33,176 nucleotides of DNA from assembly GCA_015852425.1 (NCBI GenBank), contig JAAAIG010000402.1, positions 1 to 33,176 of the forward strand. Direction: 5' to 3'. Source of the DNA: Gryganskiella cystojenkinii. Taxonomy: Eukaryota; Mortierellomycota; Mortierellomycetes; Mortierellales; Mortierellaceae. Below, in pieces: positions 10,472 through 21,951 of this stretch (position 1 is the first letter of the stretch; each line of letters begins with the position of its first letter). The position numbers and the translations under genes were made by a program. The notes under the pieces were generated by a model. The model was given only the letters and a program-made list of their open reading frames with translations. It had not been told where the DNA came from and did not search any database.

Positions 10472-13105
10472 ATGGCGACCAGCGAGATGGAGGAGCAAGC
10501 TAAAGAACAAAACAACAGCAAACACAGCAACGGCAATGGAATCAATCACAACATTCAAACAAACGGGCAACAACAGGGAAATAGTACTGCCCCCAACGTA
10601 CATACCTCCTCTTCAAACGGTTTTGCTGCTCCGTCCAATGGGATCATTAAGCGGACCACTTCGACATCCTCATCGGCCAAGGGATCAGTTCGATTCCATT
10701 CCTCAGTGACCACGACGTCTTTTACTTCTCTATCTTCAGACAAGCCAAACTTTAAGACGGAGCGTGTGGCAATCTCTTCTTCTACGGCAGTGTCGTCCAT
10801 ATCGTCTTCTTCATACACAACAACCGATTACCTGATTCAGGGCACTGTCTTGACGCTGATCGCGGCCCATATCTTGATCGCACCGTTCACAAAAGTCGAA
10901 GAGAGTTTTAACCTCCAGGCGACCCATGATATCCTCACTTTGGGTGTCTCCAGGGAGAGTGTTGCCAAGGTATGTGATATTTTTCTTTTTTTTCTAAGGG
11001 ATGTGTGAAAACAGTAACGAGGTATGCTCTTCTTACCGATGGGACGAGTATACACATCAAAAATCATTTTTTCATCATAAAACTTGCCGAGGGAAACCCT
11101 CAATGCTGACTCAGTACTTTGTTTTCCCTTCTCTTCTTCGACATAGTACGATCATTTGGAGTTTCCAGGTGTGGTCCCAAGGACATTTGTAGGCCCACTG
11201 CTGTTGGCAATCGGAAGTTGGCCAGTCATGACGATGGTCAGTTTTTTTTCCCCTTCCACAGGTGTGCCCAAGAGCATCACTGGACAGATCATTGGTAAAA
11301 AAAATTCTTTCCCGCCCTATTTTTTTTTTGTTGTGTTCATGCATGCCATTGACGCAACTGAAAGAAACCGAAACGGGGATCAGACAGCCGGTATTTGCTT
11401 ACCAAATTTTATGCTCCTTTTTTTGACCTTATTTTCCTCCACAAAAACGTAGTTCGACTGGTTCTAGGCCTGTTCACGTTCTTTGGATGGCATCAACTCA
11501 GTCAAGGAATCCGTCATCAGTTCGGAAGGACCGTCAGCCGTCTCTTCATGATCGTCTCCGCTGTTCAGTTCCACTGGCTCTTTTATGCTGGCAGGACCTT
11601 ACCTAATACCTTTGCGCTAACGATCGGTAGGGTGTCGACCTTGCTGTCACACAAGAGCATTGTAAAAGGAATGGCAAGAAAGCTAGAAGCTAGACTAACC
11701 CCGCCTTCTCTGTATTTTTTTTTTACCGTCTTCTGGGCGGGTCATTATAGTCAACTTGGCATTCTCATACTGGATGCAAGCTTCAACGCCGGCAACCCGT
11801 TCGATCACAAAACGCGAGACCGAAGAGAGACTGATGCGCATGTTGGATTGTCTGGTCGTCGCCACAGTCCTGTTCAGATCCGAAATTCTCTTGTTGATGG
11901 GTCCCATCTTGCTCTTGGAATTGTCCACGAGCCGAATTCGATTCTGGAGAATGATTCAAGAGGGTATCGTCGCCGGCGTCGCGAGCTTGTCGATCGCGGT
12001 TGCTGTTGATTCTTGGTTCTGGCAGCAATGGATATGGGCGGAAGGGGCAGTCTTTTGGTACAACGCCGTAGAAGGAAAGAGTGTTGCCTGGGGTGTCTCG
12101 CCCTGGCATACGTATTTCACATCGTTGTTGCCCAAGATCTCTGGTGTAGCTTTGCCTTTGGCTTTGATTGCTGGAATCGTTGGTGCGATTGATGTCAGGT
12201 ACAGACGGTATTTGGTGCCTGCGACGGCATTTGTCAGTATTTACTCGTTCCTGGGACACAAAGAGTGGCGGTTCATCGTCTATGTTGTTCCAATCTTGAA
12301 CCTCGGCGCGGCTTTGACGATCTCTTGGGTGTAAGTCTATCGTCTCTTTCTCCGAAGGGGAGGGGGTCGCCTTGCCTAAACGCGATGCTATGCACGTATC
12401 ATTTACCAGGTCATTTTTTATTTTCACATTTTTTAGTATGAAGCGCAAGACTGTAGTGTACCGCTTGTTGATGTTGGTCATTGTTGCGGCCCTTGGAGTG
12501 AACCTTGCATCCAGTATCGCTCAATCCTTAATTTCGAGCACAAACTACCCTGGTGGTCATGCACTGCAACGTCTTCATGAGCTCGAGCTTTCGAACTTTA
12601 GCGCTGGTATGAAAATTTTGGATGAAAAACAAACAGGTAATGACGAACGACGGGCATCATGACTTATATCCGATTTACATTATGTTTTTGAATCTTAGCT
12701 CATGTCCACATCGACGGTGCTGCGGCCGAGACAGGATGCAGTCGATTCGGCGAACGACCTGCAGATCCTTTTGCAGATCCCGAGATGCTGCATCATTGGA
12801 CATATTCCAAGGAGGAGAAACATACGACACCAGATCAGTACCTCCAATATACCCACCTCTTGACCGCCGACCCGGATTTCCACAGGGAACGATTCTTGGT
12901 CCTGGAGCAGGTTGATGGATATGCGGGGATCAGTAAAGCGAGCATGGGTCAGCTGAAAAAGACATGTCGTCCAACTGAAGTTCTTGCTTCAGGAAAGAAC
13001 AAAGATTTGAAAACGATAGTGACCTCGGTTTGGCTGGCCTGCAGTCCTGTTCAGATCAAGAAGGAAGGACGGATTTGGATCATGAAGCAGGCCTGGGGAT
13101 ATTAG
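10472..13105 (+). CDS. ALG12: ALG12, dolichyl-P-Man:Man7GlcNAc2-PP-dolichol alpha-1,6-mannosyltransferase
   Basis: Six exons (10472-10969, 11147-11294, 11453-11626, 11751-12330, 12437-12636, 12699-13105) give 668 residues. The GT22-family signature APFTKVEESFNLQATHD follows the first membrane segment. Further family matches are YDHLEFPGVVPRTFVGP, the RTLPNTFAL loop motif and NYPGGHALQRLH in the last lumenal part, with many hydrophobic helices between. The enzyme adds the eighth mannose to the lipid-linked N-glycan precursor on the lumenal face of the ER, using dolichyl-phosphate mannose. Oddity: about 117 residues rich in Ser, Asn, Gln and Thr precede the first membrane helix, where most ALG12 proteins start close to it. 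The start was chosen as the first in-frame ATG after a pyrimidine-rich leader; a shorter form starting later cannot be excluded. Function very sure, N-terminus moderately. Confidence 0.93.
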
Positions 13106-13659
13106 GCTTCTTTTTCAGGCCAATTGAACTCGCTGCATAGTCGAGTTTGTCCTTGCTGCCTCTCACCATATACAGCATTAACCCTAATGAGTCGAAGCAA
13201 GGACAAGGAGGAGGACTCTCAACAACCGTTGCCTATATAGTCTTCCTTTCGTGACAACTCTCCAAAGAATTACAAACCTTTGAAACACGACACGTAGATA
13301 TATTTTTGGAGACACGCGCCCAGGATGTGGAGTTTGGAGGTTCGGACATAGGAATGATGATAATGCGACCTTGGCACTGCTCCACTAGCTGGTTTCTGTT
13401 ACATCGACGACTGTAAGCGTGGGTGTTGTTACCGTTGTTGAGTGCCCTACCGACAAGAACACGAGCAAGAAAAACGAAGTGACCAATGCACGTGACGACA
13501 ACGTGGTTGGTTCGCATTCAATGCATCAAATGAATGCGAATGTTGCCTGTATGTTCAGCATGTTCCTTTTCATTCGCATTCTACACTTGATCTCCTTCCC
13601 AGGTCTCATACCATCAACCAACCCGACATCAGGACCCTCGCAGAGGAATAAACAAGCTC
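13106..13659 (+). promoter_or_regulatory. ALG12-RAB3GAP1 intergenic region with inverted repeats
   Basis: No coding potential was recognised in these 554 bases. An 11-bp perfect inverted repeat (13147-13157 with 13196-13206) lies just after the ALG12 stop codon. A second cluster at 13511-13581 has one arm (13531-13542) that can pair with either 13511-13520 or 13571-13581. It sits 79-149 bases before the RAB3GAP1 start codon, so it is in its promoter or 5' leader. Confidence 0.5.
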
Positions 13660-16600
13660 ATGGACGACTTTGAGAACTTTGAGTTCATTGACTACACGAC
13701 CTCAGGACCTTGGGAACGATTCATCACCCAGATTGAAGACTGTCTCCGAACCTGGGGTCTTGTCGACCGAAGTCTCGGTCTCCTGGATCCAAATACCGTC
13801 TTTAAAGAAATCGATCCGCCACCACAATCTTCAACGATAACACCAACTAAACACCACGGGACGCAGCACCAGCAACGATCCAGGTCATCACATCCAGTGT
13901 CGGATCATGGACAGAAGAGAGTAAGCGTTGATAGCAGCAACAGCAGTGGTGGTAATGGCCAAGCCAAGAAAAACAAGACAACGAGTACAACACACCCTGC
14001 CAAGGTCTATCAACTCAAGGAAATGCTCAGTCTTGACGATGCGACGTATGCACTCACGTATCGATACCATCCCGGAGGAGCCCACTTGGCTACTGGAGCA
14101 GATGACGACCGGATCGACTCGAACTTCTTACCAACGACCTTGAACGGGGTTCAACACCATAGCCTCCACCGCTGGACAGCATGTACCCACATTCTCACCA
14201 TTACGCCTGTCACGATCTCGGACATTTTTGCCTCGACCGTCTCAACCTCCTCGTCAGCAACCTCGGCGATTATCGATCTGAGCAGTGCCAAGCTATTGTT
14301 GTCCTCGTTTGCGATTGCGTTCCAGAACACGGGCTGTAAGATCCCTGTGTTTGTACCAACGGGTCAACCCTGGAATTTGACTTTTACAGGATTGGGAATA
14401 CTTCCCCAGGTCCTACCAGTCTCAATTACCGCCAGCATCGCCCCGCAAGGAGCAGCAAGCGGCATCCTTGTGGAGGATGAAGAAGAGGCCGAAGAGGCAC
14501 TTGAAGTCCGATACAACACGGTCTTGGTCCCTTACCCACCCGTCCAGTACACATATCTGAGCGGGATCATGGATCTGTTTATCGAGCGTATGGGCTTGGA
14601 AGACCTGGATCCGTCACGGTCCCCTGGTTTTCATGGTGAGATCATCAAAGAGAGGATCAAAGTCTCGGCCGTGTTCAGCTATGATCTCGTGAACTGGTAC
14701 GATGAGGATTGGAGGCGTTGGAAGCTGTCCGACGATGACAACAGAGCTGAGAACCGACACGATGTGTGCAAGAGGGCTGTTGGAGATTCTACAGAAAAGC
14801 TTCAGAGCTCAGACGAGGATATGACGTTCAAGACGGACGAGGATGCTGCACGCTCTAGTCTGGAAGCCAACATGAATATACAGGATAGTAAGACTGAGGA
14901 GCGAGTCTCGGCCACACTACCCTTACCCGTGTTACCATTCGGACCAGTCCAGGATCCTTTGCGCTCACTACGTCTCTATGCCCGATTCGGTAAGAAAATC
15001 AAACATCTGGTCCAGATGAAAGTGGTGGACCATATCCAGGACCATTGGACCCATTGAGAAAATGATGCTGACTACTTTTTTTTTATTTCTCTAAATGAAA
15101 ATAGTTTCGGCTCCAAGCACAGTCTATCTGGATAGCGATAACTTCACAGACATGGATGCGAGTCATGCACATTGTTGGTTACTGCACGCATTCTTCAAGG
15201 AGGATGACTATGGGATTCTAAGTGGTATCCTCGAAGATGCTATCGCGTCCTGGAATACAGAGACCTCTGGCAGTGGTCGTGGGGATCGTCGATCCAGTAA
15301 AGATCATACTTATGGCTCGTTGCTGAACAAAGGTGCACGGCTGATCCAAGGGACTATTACCATGGTGGATGCAGTTGACGTGGAAAACATTGTGGATGCG
15401 CTCTTTGAGCCCTTATCCGCCCAGCAGGTCTCAACTGCGGATTCTTCTTCTTCTTCACAAAAAGGAAGCTTTCAGCAGCCGATTCGACTGGTCCCAGCAT
15501 CTGAACTGGGTCTACACTTTCGACATGCGACCACAGTACCGTACGACTCCTTCCTATGGAGAATGGTCCAGTACCTGGTCGATGTGATCTCGCCCAACTC
15601 TGATATCTCCTACGCGACCTCGCTCATTGGGTTCATGAAGGTCGTCTGGTCCGAGTTATTGAAAAAGTTTTATCTACATTGGGAAAACAGTGAATTGATT
15701 CCATTGGTGGATATCTTTGGAGACGGTATCTATCACAACAAGGACGGTTCCTCCCCCAAAGTTGACCAAGGCCAAGGTCAGGAGCAGGAAGACAGGAAAC
15801 CCATTGCAATCGATCTACGGTACAACCTCTTGCACCAAAAACTGTCCATGCTCAACTGTTGTATTACTCGACAGATCGCAAGGAACAAGGAAACCGCGGG
15901 GCAAGTTCATACAATGTCAGCGGCAGCCAAGCGTCGAAAGGAAAAATCCTTCGAATCAGATAACCTCTCTCTTGAACAACTTCAATCCCCGTATCTGCAA
16001 CTCTCGAACCCCACCACGGAGCCGACCTACGGAGAACAATTTCAAAACTTACTCCAAGGTCTATCTGACATCTCTCGACCGAAATCTGCTGATGTGGTCC
16101 CCATGGCAAAACGGATCCTGGAAACCGTCAAAACTAAAGGTGTTGTGGGTGCTGCCACTGAGGCCGGATCGCGCGTTCGGTCAGCCGCACGTGGGTCTAT
16201 GCTGCCAGAACCATCTTCAACAGCTGTATCTGCGCCTATATCCTTCTCCAGAACAGAGCCATCCTCTCCCACGGCCTCTGTACCTATCCCCGCTGGACCT
16301 TCTGATCGAGCCGTTCGTAAGCGGAGAAGCAGCAGCTATCAGCTAAACCAACACCATCGCCAAAACCAACATCAGTACCAGTCGAACCGACGGTCATCTG
16401 AGAATTTTCTTGGCAGTGAGGATGACGAGGATGTGTTTTATGATCCCATGGAGACGAGCGAAGCCTTGATGGACGAGTCATCGCAAGAGCTCACACCCAG
16501 GAAAACGGCCGCGCATTCGCTGACAGAGTCATATGTAGCGCTCAAGTATTCTTCCAGTGCGGACTCACAATCGGGTGTGATGGTTCATGATTTGGATCAA

Positions 16601-18248
16601 ACCTCTCGTGTAACAGCGACGGGACCGGATCCTAGGGAGGTTGTGGATGAGAGTCAGAGTGAAGGTGGCGTAAAGCCCTTGAAGGATCTAAAGCTGCTGG
16701 AGACTGGACAACCCTTGTTGATCCCTAAATTGCAGGTAATTGATCGCCCAAGTTAACATGAGCGTTTTTTAACTTAAAAAAAAAGATATGGTTTATGAAC
16801 CTGTTGATTAACTGAATCTATCTCTTGATAGGAACCTGGTTACATGACTGAAGACATGATTCAACAGCAGGAAGAACTTTTTGAGACCCTCGGATCATCT
16901 TCAGATGCAGCTAAGATGAGAGCCAAGATGCAGTCCATGCAACTTATCTCTGGTAAGTTGGACAGCTGGCTTTAGAAGCCCTTTATTTGACTGCTCCTTA
17001 CTAATACATTATTTTGTGCTAATAGATATGGAGGCGTTCAAAGCTGCGAACCCGGGTTGCATCCTTGGGGATTTCATCCGCTGGCATTCACCCAAGGATT
17101 GGGACGAGGACCGCGGCGAAATGAGTGCTCGCATGGCCGACGCAGGCAACTTTTGGCAGGAGCTCTGGGGTGTAAGGCACCGAAGACTGTGGATACGGCC
17201 TTGTGCAACTTGATCAACATCTTTGAAAGTTTATACTAATATGCAGAAACTTTCTCTCGCTTTTTGCATTAATCACATAGAACTCCAAGAGGATACCCGT
17301 GGCTCGTCAGACCCCACTATTCAATCATAACCAGGAAGCTGCCAAGGTCTTGTTTTATCTCGACAGTATATCAAGTGACCAGTTGTTCCTACTGTAAGTG
17401 TATCTTTCATAATGATGTATGCTAAATTGTTTGCTTCGCAATGACGTTAAATTCCTATCTTTCTTTGATTGTAACTGTACATTGTTTCTTATCCTTGTAG
17501 GCTACTTCCAACGATGTGTTTGCTCGCCTACGATACGCTGGTATCCCATCCCGTAGCGGCATGTGTTCGGACCGTGGCCAAGGGCATTCAGGAATTGGGG
17601 CATGTTTTGACTTCTTTCCCGTGGAATGTCCTTGGCTCCGGTGAGGATGAAGGAGTCCAATTCGATGGTGTGATAGAGAAATTCCGACAAGTTGAACTCT
17701 TGATGGGCAGAGCCATTGCACTTATCCGAAAGGTTAGTATTCCTCTATCAAAATGGAAGAGAAAGGTACGCAGTTTTATTATCGTTATGATGACTTATTG
17801 TTGCATCAATAGTTCCCTAGACAATTCATGTTGGTGGAACGGATATTAGAATATCAAGAGACAGTTGTCCACGAAGGTCATGAACGTGAGAGTGTCTATG
17901 ATCTCTTTTCGATCGGAGGTAACTGCAACCTTGCACCTCAAAATAAGCTAGGTTGACTTGCAAAACGAGAGTAATGATGTCCCAGTATTAACTTTTTTCT
18001 CCCTTCTGTTTGTTTTCAACACAACTGCAGGTTCACTGCAGTCGTCCTTCCCGCAACCCACCTCGCGAGAATTTGTCCTCGAGACCTTTGACCCCAGTCT
18101 AAACACTGAGGAGATACAAAACGAGGCAATTGCAGGGCAAGGATTGCTTTGGAATAGCAGACCTCTTCTGAGACGAATGTACGCCTGTTTCAAGGAATCA
18201 GAGGCTCGCTTTGTGGAATCTGTTACCAAGGACAGCCTATACATGTAA
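13660..18248 (+). CDS. RAB3GAP1: Rab3 GTPase-activating protein catalytic subunit (Rab3GAP1-like)
   Basis: Eight exons (13660-14989, 15105-16735, 16832-16952, 17026-17171, 17281-17393, 17501-17732, 17813-17918, 18031-18248) keep frame to 1298 residues. The N-terminus FEFIDYTTSGPWERFI matches the family start. The conserved block DMEAFKAANPGC followed by FIRWHSPKDW (about 1028-1052) holds an Arg at about 1046 that probably corresponds to the catalytic arginine of animal Rab3GAP1. A downstream FPRQFMLVERILEYQ block is also typical. In animals the protein pairs with Rab3GAP2 to act as GAP for Rab3 and exchange factor for Rab18, in vesicle, lipid-droplet and autophagy traffic. The family is missing from Saccharomyces. 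The protein is longer than the human form (about 980) because of Ser/Gln-rich inserts, mainly in exons 1 and 2. The start follows the family N-terminus closely. Confidence 0.92.
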
Positions 18249-18278
18249 ATAATACTAGGTTGCTTAAATCGCCTCGGA

Positions 18279-18486
18279 TTTTTTTTTTTTTTTTTTTTTN
18301 NNNNNNNNNNNNNNNNNNNNNNNNNNNNNNNNNNNNNNNNNNNNNNNNNNNNNNNNNNNNNNNNNNNNNNNNNNNNNNNNNNNNNNNNNNNNNNNNNNNN
18401 NNNNNNNNNNNNNNNNNNNNNNNNNNNNNNNNNNNNNNNNNNNNNNNNNNNNNNNNNNNNNNNNNNAAAAAAAAAAAAAAAAAAAA
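18279..18486. repeat. Assembly gap flanked by T21 and A20
   Basis: A run of 21 T (18279-18299) enters the N block and 20 A (18467-18486) leave it. The flanks are reverse complements of each other, so the missing DNA is bounded by a potential hairpin. This fits a failure of sequencing or assembly at a T/A homopolymer palindrome, but the missing content is unknown. Confidence 0.85.
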
Positions 18487-18638
18487 TTGGAAGAGGGTCT
18501 CCGTTGCACCATCTGACCTTTTCATGCTTATCTCATCCCAAACATGCCAACCTGCTTCTCTATGTTGAGCAACAGTGAGAGACGTGAGTGAGAATTGAAT
18601 TCCACTGTCGGCCGCATAACGTCTCTTGATCGCCGCCG

Positions 18639-18657
18639 TTTTTTTTTAAAAAAAAAA
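18639..18657. repeat. T9A10 palindromic homopolymer
   Basis: Nine T are followed directly by ten A. It lies in the convergent intergenic region 150 bases from the gap and resembles the gap flanks in miniature. Confidence 0.85.
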
Positions 18658-18846
18658 GTTGCTTTATTGTCGTCAATTTTCACTAATTGGCTAAACCGGA
18701 GACAGTTTTTTTTATAGGGATAACGAAGCAGACAACAAAAATTGGTGAGAAAAGGGGAGACAAAGAGGGTGGGAAAATTAAGAAAAAAAAACGATGCGTC
18801 CTCCTCAACGCATAATTCGTTCTGTGGATGCCACTCTCTTCTTCTT

Positions 18847-19362
18847 CTACGCAATCGATTCGTATCCGGCGTCGTGCTCCTCACGACCTCCGAACAAAAA
18901 GTAAAGGACGAGACCCAAAATGGGGAACATGAAGATGAGGAGAGACCCTATTTTGTCGAGTTTCGTTTGAGAGCGAGGAGACGTTAGGCCTTGGCATAAA
19001 AAAGAGGGGAACAAAGCGCATCAGCACCATCAACGAAACAAAAGGCAAAGACGTGGACTTACAGAGGAACTTGGCAGTCAAGGTACGGGTGGACTTGTAG
19101 AGCTCAAAGACGGCAATCAAGTCAAGGATCAAAATGACCTAGAAAACGATAGCGAGCATGTGAAGGGAATGTCAGTATGACGTCGTATGCAAAAGGAGGA
19201 CGCCATGCACGAAAAGGAACTGCTGCATGGTCGGCGAATGGACAATTATTGGCAATGAGTCATTCATGCTTCCGATAGCATAGCAAAAAAATCTTAGGTG
19301 AGAAAGAGAAAAACACTTACCAAGCCGAAGAAGCTTCCTCCGAAAGTGGCAGCGGGATGCAT
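18847..19362 (-). CDS. 72-residue two-helix membrane protein, PLDc_N (phospholipase D-nuclease N-terminal) type
   Basis: Three small exons on the - strand (19362-19321, 19138-19063, 18947-18847) splice at GTAAGT donors and AG acceptors to 72 codons ending in TAG. No single reading frame shows the whole gene. The product has one hydrophobic helix with VILILDLIAVFEL, a short basic loop (KSTRTLTAKFLW), a second helix with FMFPILGLVLYFLFGG, and a short acidic tail. The pattern hydrophobic-LDLIAVFE-loop-W-hydrophobic-FPILGLVLYFLF fits the PLDc_N family. That domain is found at the N-terminus of bacterial cardiolipin synthases and as free-standing small proteins of unknown role. There is no HKD catalytic motif, so no phospholipase activity is proposed. 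It lies only 253 bases downstream of the kelch gene stop on the same strand. Confidence 0.8.
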
Positions 19363-19615
19363 GTTGAGATGAATGAAGAGGGAATGGGTGAATTGGATGT
19401 AAGAAAAGAGAGAGAAAAAAGCAAAGAGAAAAAGCTGGAAAAACAACACGCAAGAAGATTTGATGTGGCGTATCGAGATGATACGTGGAGCGGAGGGGGC
19501 TTTGCTCAGAGCAGAAAAGGGTGTCCATTCGCCAAGTGCGATAGGTTCGGAAAAGAAAAAGGGGATATATATTTGTGGTATGATTGCTCTTTTTGTCATT
19601 TTTTTTTTCCTGGAT

Positions 19616-21951
19616 CTATTCTTCACGCGGACCAAGATCGTCAGGAAGTCGAACAATAACCTGCCCATCTTCCTCCTCTTCTTCATCGTCAGATTCCAGG
19701 TCATGTTCGTTTTCGACTATGATTGATGCCGTCTCTTGGATACGAACGCGAGACTGCCGCCGTGAAGGCGAAGGACGTGGAGGTCTCGACGTTGGCTTGG
19801 CCTGAGCTCTGGACAACAAAGACTTACTTTGACCCTGGTGGTCACTATCATCCTCGAACGAGTCTCGGTCATCATCGTCATCCTCCTCATTCTCGTCAAA
19901 CTCTCTACCAAGATCTTCAAAAATAACCTCGGTCTGCAACCCTTTCGTACCGCTGAAAGCACTGGGACCGTCCACATCCGGTATGCGGCCACCCTCAGAC
20001 TGATACTTCTTTTTCAATATCGAGGGCAAATCTTGAGCCAGAGACCTACTCCTTCTTTGTTCCTCCAATTGGAATATCTCCTCATCGACTTTGGTATAAT
20101 TCCTCTGGTTCCATTTCCGAAGTAATCTCGTCGAAGAAGCCATCACGATCAAGACCAGTCCAAAAAGGACGGTTCCGACAATGATGGCTGTCCGTGTAAC
20201 GCTCGAGATGTAACTCGATTCGTCATTGACCGTGGCTCGGATACGATCAGTCCAGATGGATTGGTTCGTGTTATAGGCCAAAATGGGTAATGTCGTTGTC
20301 AGAGGGACATTCCGCCCCATGTCATAACCTACCGACCGGAAGGAAGCGCAAATAAATTGGTGTTAGTCAAGCCGTTCATGCATGCTTGCGATAATCAGTG
20401 TTTATGATCAAAAGTAGGAGACCAAGATGAACACAATACCAGATACACCCAGGATATATTCGTGGTACTGGAGTAGGGTATGATCCGCTCGAGGACCTGG
20501 TCCGTCGGGTCCCCGGGTCCAGGTCCATCGATCAGTGTCCAAGATCCAGAGGTCGTTTAGGACATGTTGATACGGTTTCACGCCTCCATGCATATAGATC
20601 TTGTTCCCAATCGCCAGAAATGCTGCCTTTTCTCGGGTATCGGGCATGACTCCGTTATCGGCTACGGACTGACATAACAATTGACGTGAGAGGAACATTA
20701 AAAGATAACGATTAGCATAAAAGAGTTAATGTAATAAAAGCAAGAGAAGGTCTTAAAGGAAACGATTACACTTACCAAGTCTTGTCTTGACCAAGTATTC
20801 GTGGTCGTTGAAAAGATGTACGCATGATCACATCCTCTCAACTCGCCTCGGTCCGCATCGCCCGGGGTAAACGAGTTTGCAGTTCCAGAGATGATCACAA
20901 TCTTGTCTTGTGCAACGGTCGCAACGCCTTTGCCCACAAACGGTGCATCCTCTTCCAAGGTACTGAGCAGAGTCCAACCCTGCAACAGGAATGAATCCGG
21001 AAACAATGTCGAACTACTCTCGGTCAAATCGATCCGTTCCATAAATGAGGTCAGCGTTGCCAGGTCCTTTTTCAAAATCACTTGTCGCAACGGTGCTGTG
21101 CTCTGGAGGATGATAAACCAGGCCAGGTTCTTTGAATCAACTGTGACCACGGGGAGCTGCCAGTTGCCGAGGACGAGGACGGAGGATTTGTTAAAGCCCA
21201 GGTCCTCGGTCGAGTTGACGAGGTCGACGGATTGCCAGGTGTTCATGATTGGGTTATACATGTTGAACCCGATCCAGGGTAATGATGATGACGGTGATGA
21301 TGGCTCTCCGTCCTGTGTTGGTGGCGGTGCTGCTCCTGCGCCATCTCCCACTGCAGGCAGCGACACTGTTGTGGTTGAATCTTCGAGACTATCGGCACAT
21401 CCTGCCCTGCCAAATTCGATCAAATAGGGGGAAATGTTCTCAGCTGAGGGAATGGTGGTCGTGTCATAACCGTCTTTTGCGAGTTCTTCTGTTTGGTTGC
21501 GGGGTATCGTGAGTGTTCGGAGACCCACCCCTGAGATGGGTGGGAGTGTAGTGACCTGGTTCTTGAGCGGGACAGTTTCCCAGGTCGCCTCAGATAAGTT
21601 CCAGGAGTGATGTTGCCCTAACCGTAATCGCCATATATCTGAAGTACATCCAGACTCGAGAAAACCGTCAGATGTTGAACCTGAGAGAGAGGGGACAGAG
21701 AGGGACAAAGCAAGATCAGTATTGGACAACGGGATTGACGAGACAGGGTTGAAGAGGGTCAGTTGGATAGACGTTTGACTGTTGTGTGTGAGTTCATTCT
21801 TTGTACCTCCGTGAACATAGAGTTCATCGCCGAGGATAGCGACTGTTTGTGAGGAAAGGATGGGACCTGGACCCATCTGTGCGTCGAGTCCCTGAAGGAG
21901 TCCGAGCATAATGGACACGAGAGACAGTCTCCTCCAGCATTGGTGTCTCAT
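19616..21951 (-). CDS. Secreted-domain kelch-repeat protein with one membrane helix and acidic tail
   Basis: Three exons (21951-20776, 20668-20440, 20328-19616) give 705 residues. The chosen ATG is followed by a basic start and a hydrophobic segment (LVSIMLGLLQGLDA), a likely signal peptide. Kelch-type blades are visible: VAILGDELYVHGGTKN, KIVIISGTAN with IFSTTTNTWSRQDL, and AFLAIGNKIYMHGG with LWILDTDRWTW. A single helix at about 516-536 (AIIVGTVLFGLVLIVMA) is followed by a 169-residue tail rich in Arg, Ser, Asp and Glu. The predicted topology is an outside beta-propeller on a one-pass membrane anchor. The frame stays open upstream to another ATG at 22182, but that extension would bury the signal peptide. 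Its ligand is unknown; relatives described as attractin-like or galactose-oxidase-like kelch proteins share only the fold. Confidence 0.85.

Larger units (their letters stand above)
18249..18846. other. Convergent intergenic region with assembly gap
   Basis: This stretch separates the + strand genes from the - strand genes, so it should hold two 3' UTRs facing each other. It contains 167 N (18300-18466) and a T9A10 palindrome (18639-18657). No gene is visible in the readable parts; a short gene inside the gap cannot be excluded, and the N count may not equal the true length. Confidence 0.7.

Noticed and set aside
11237..11261. A 25-base stretch in ALG12 that looks like a mini-intron (GTCAGT, T-run, CCACAG)
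   Set aside because: It is too short for a spliceosomal intron, its removal shifts the frame, and reading through it keeps the ALG12 frame up to the next good donor.
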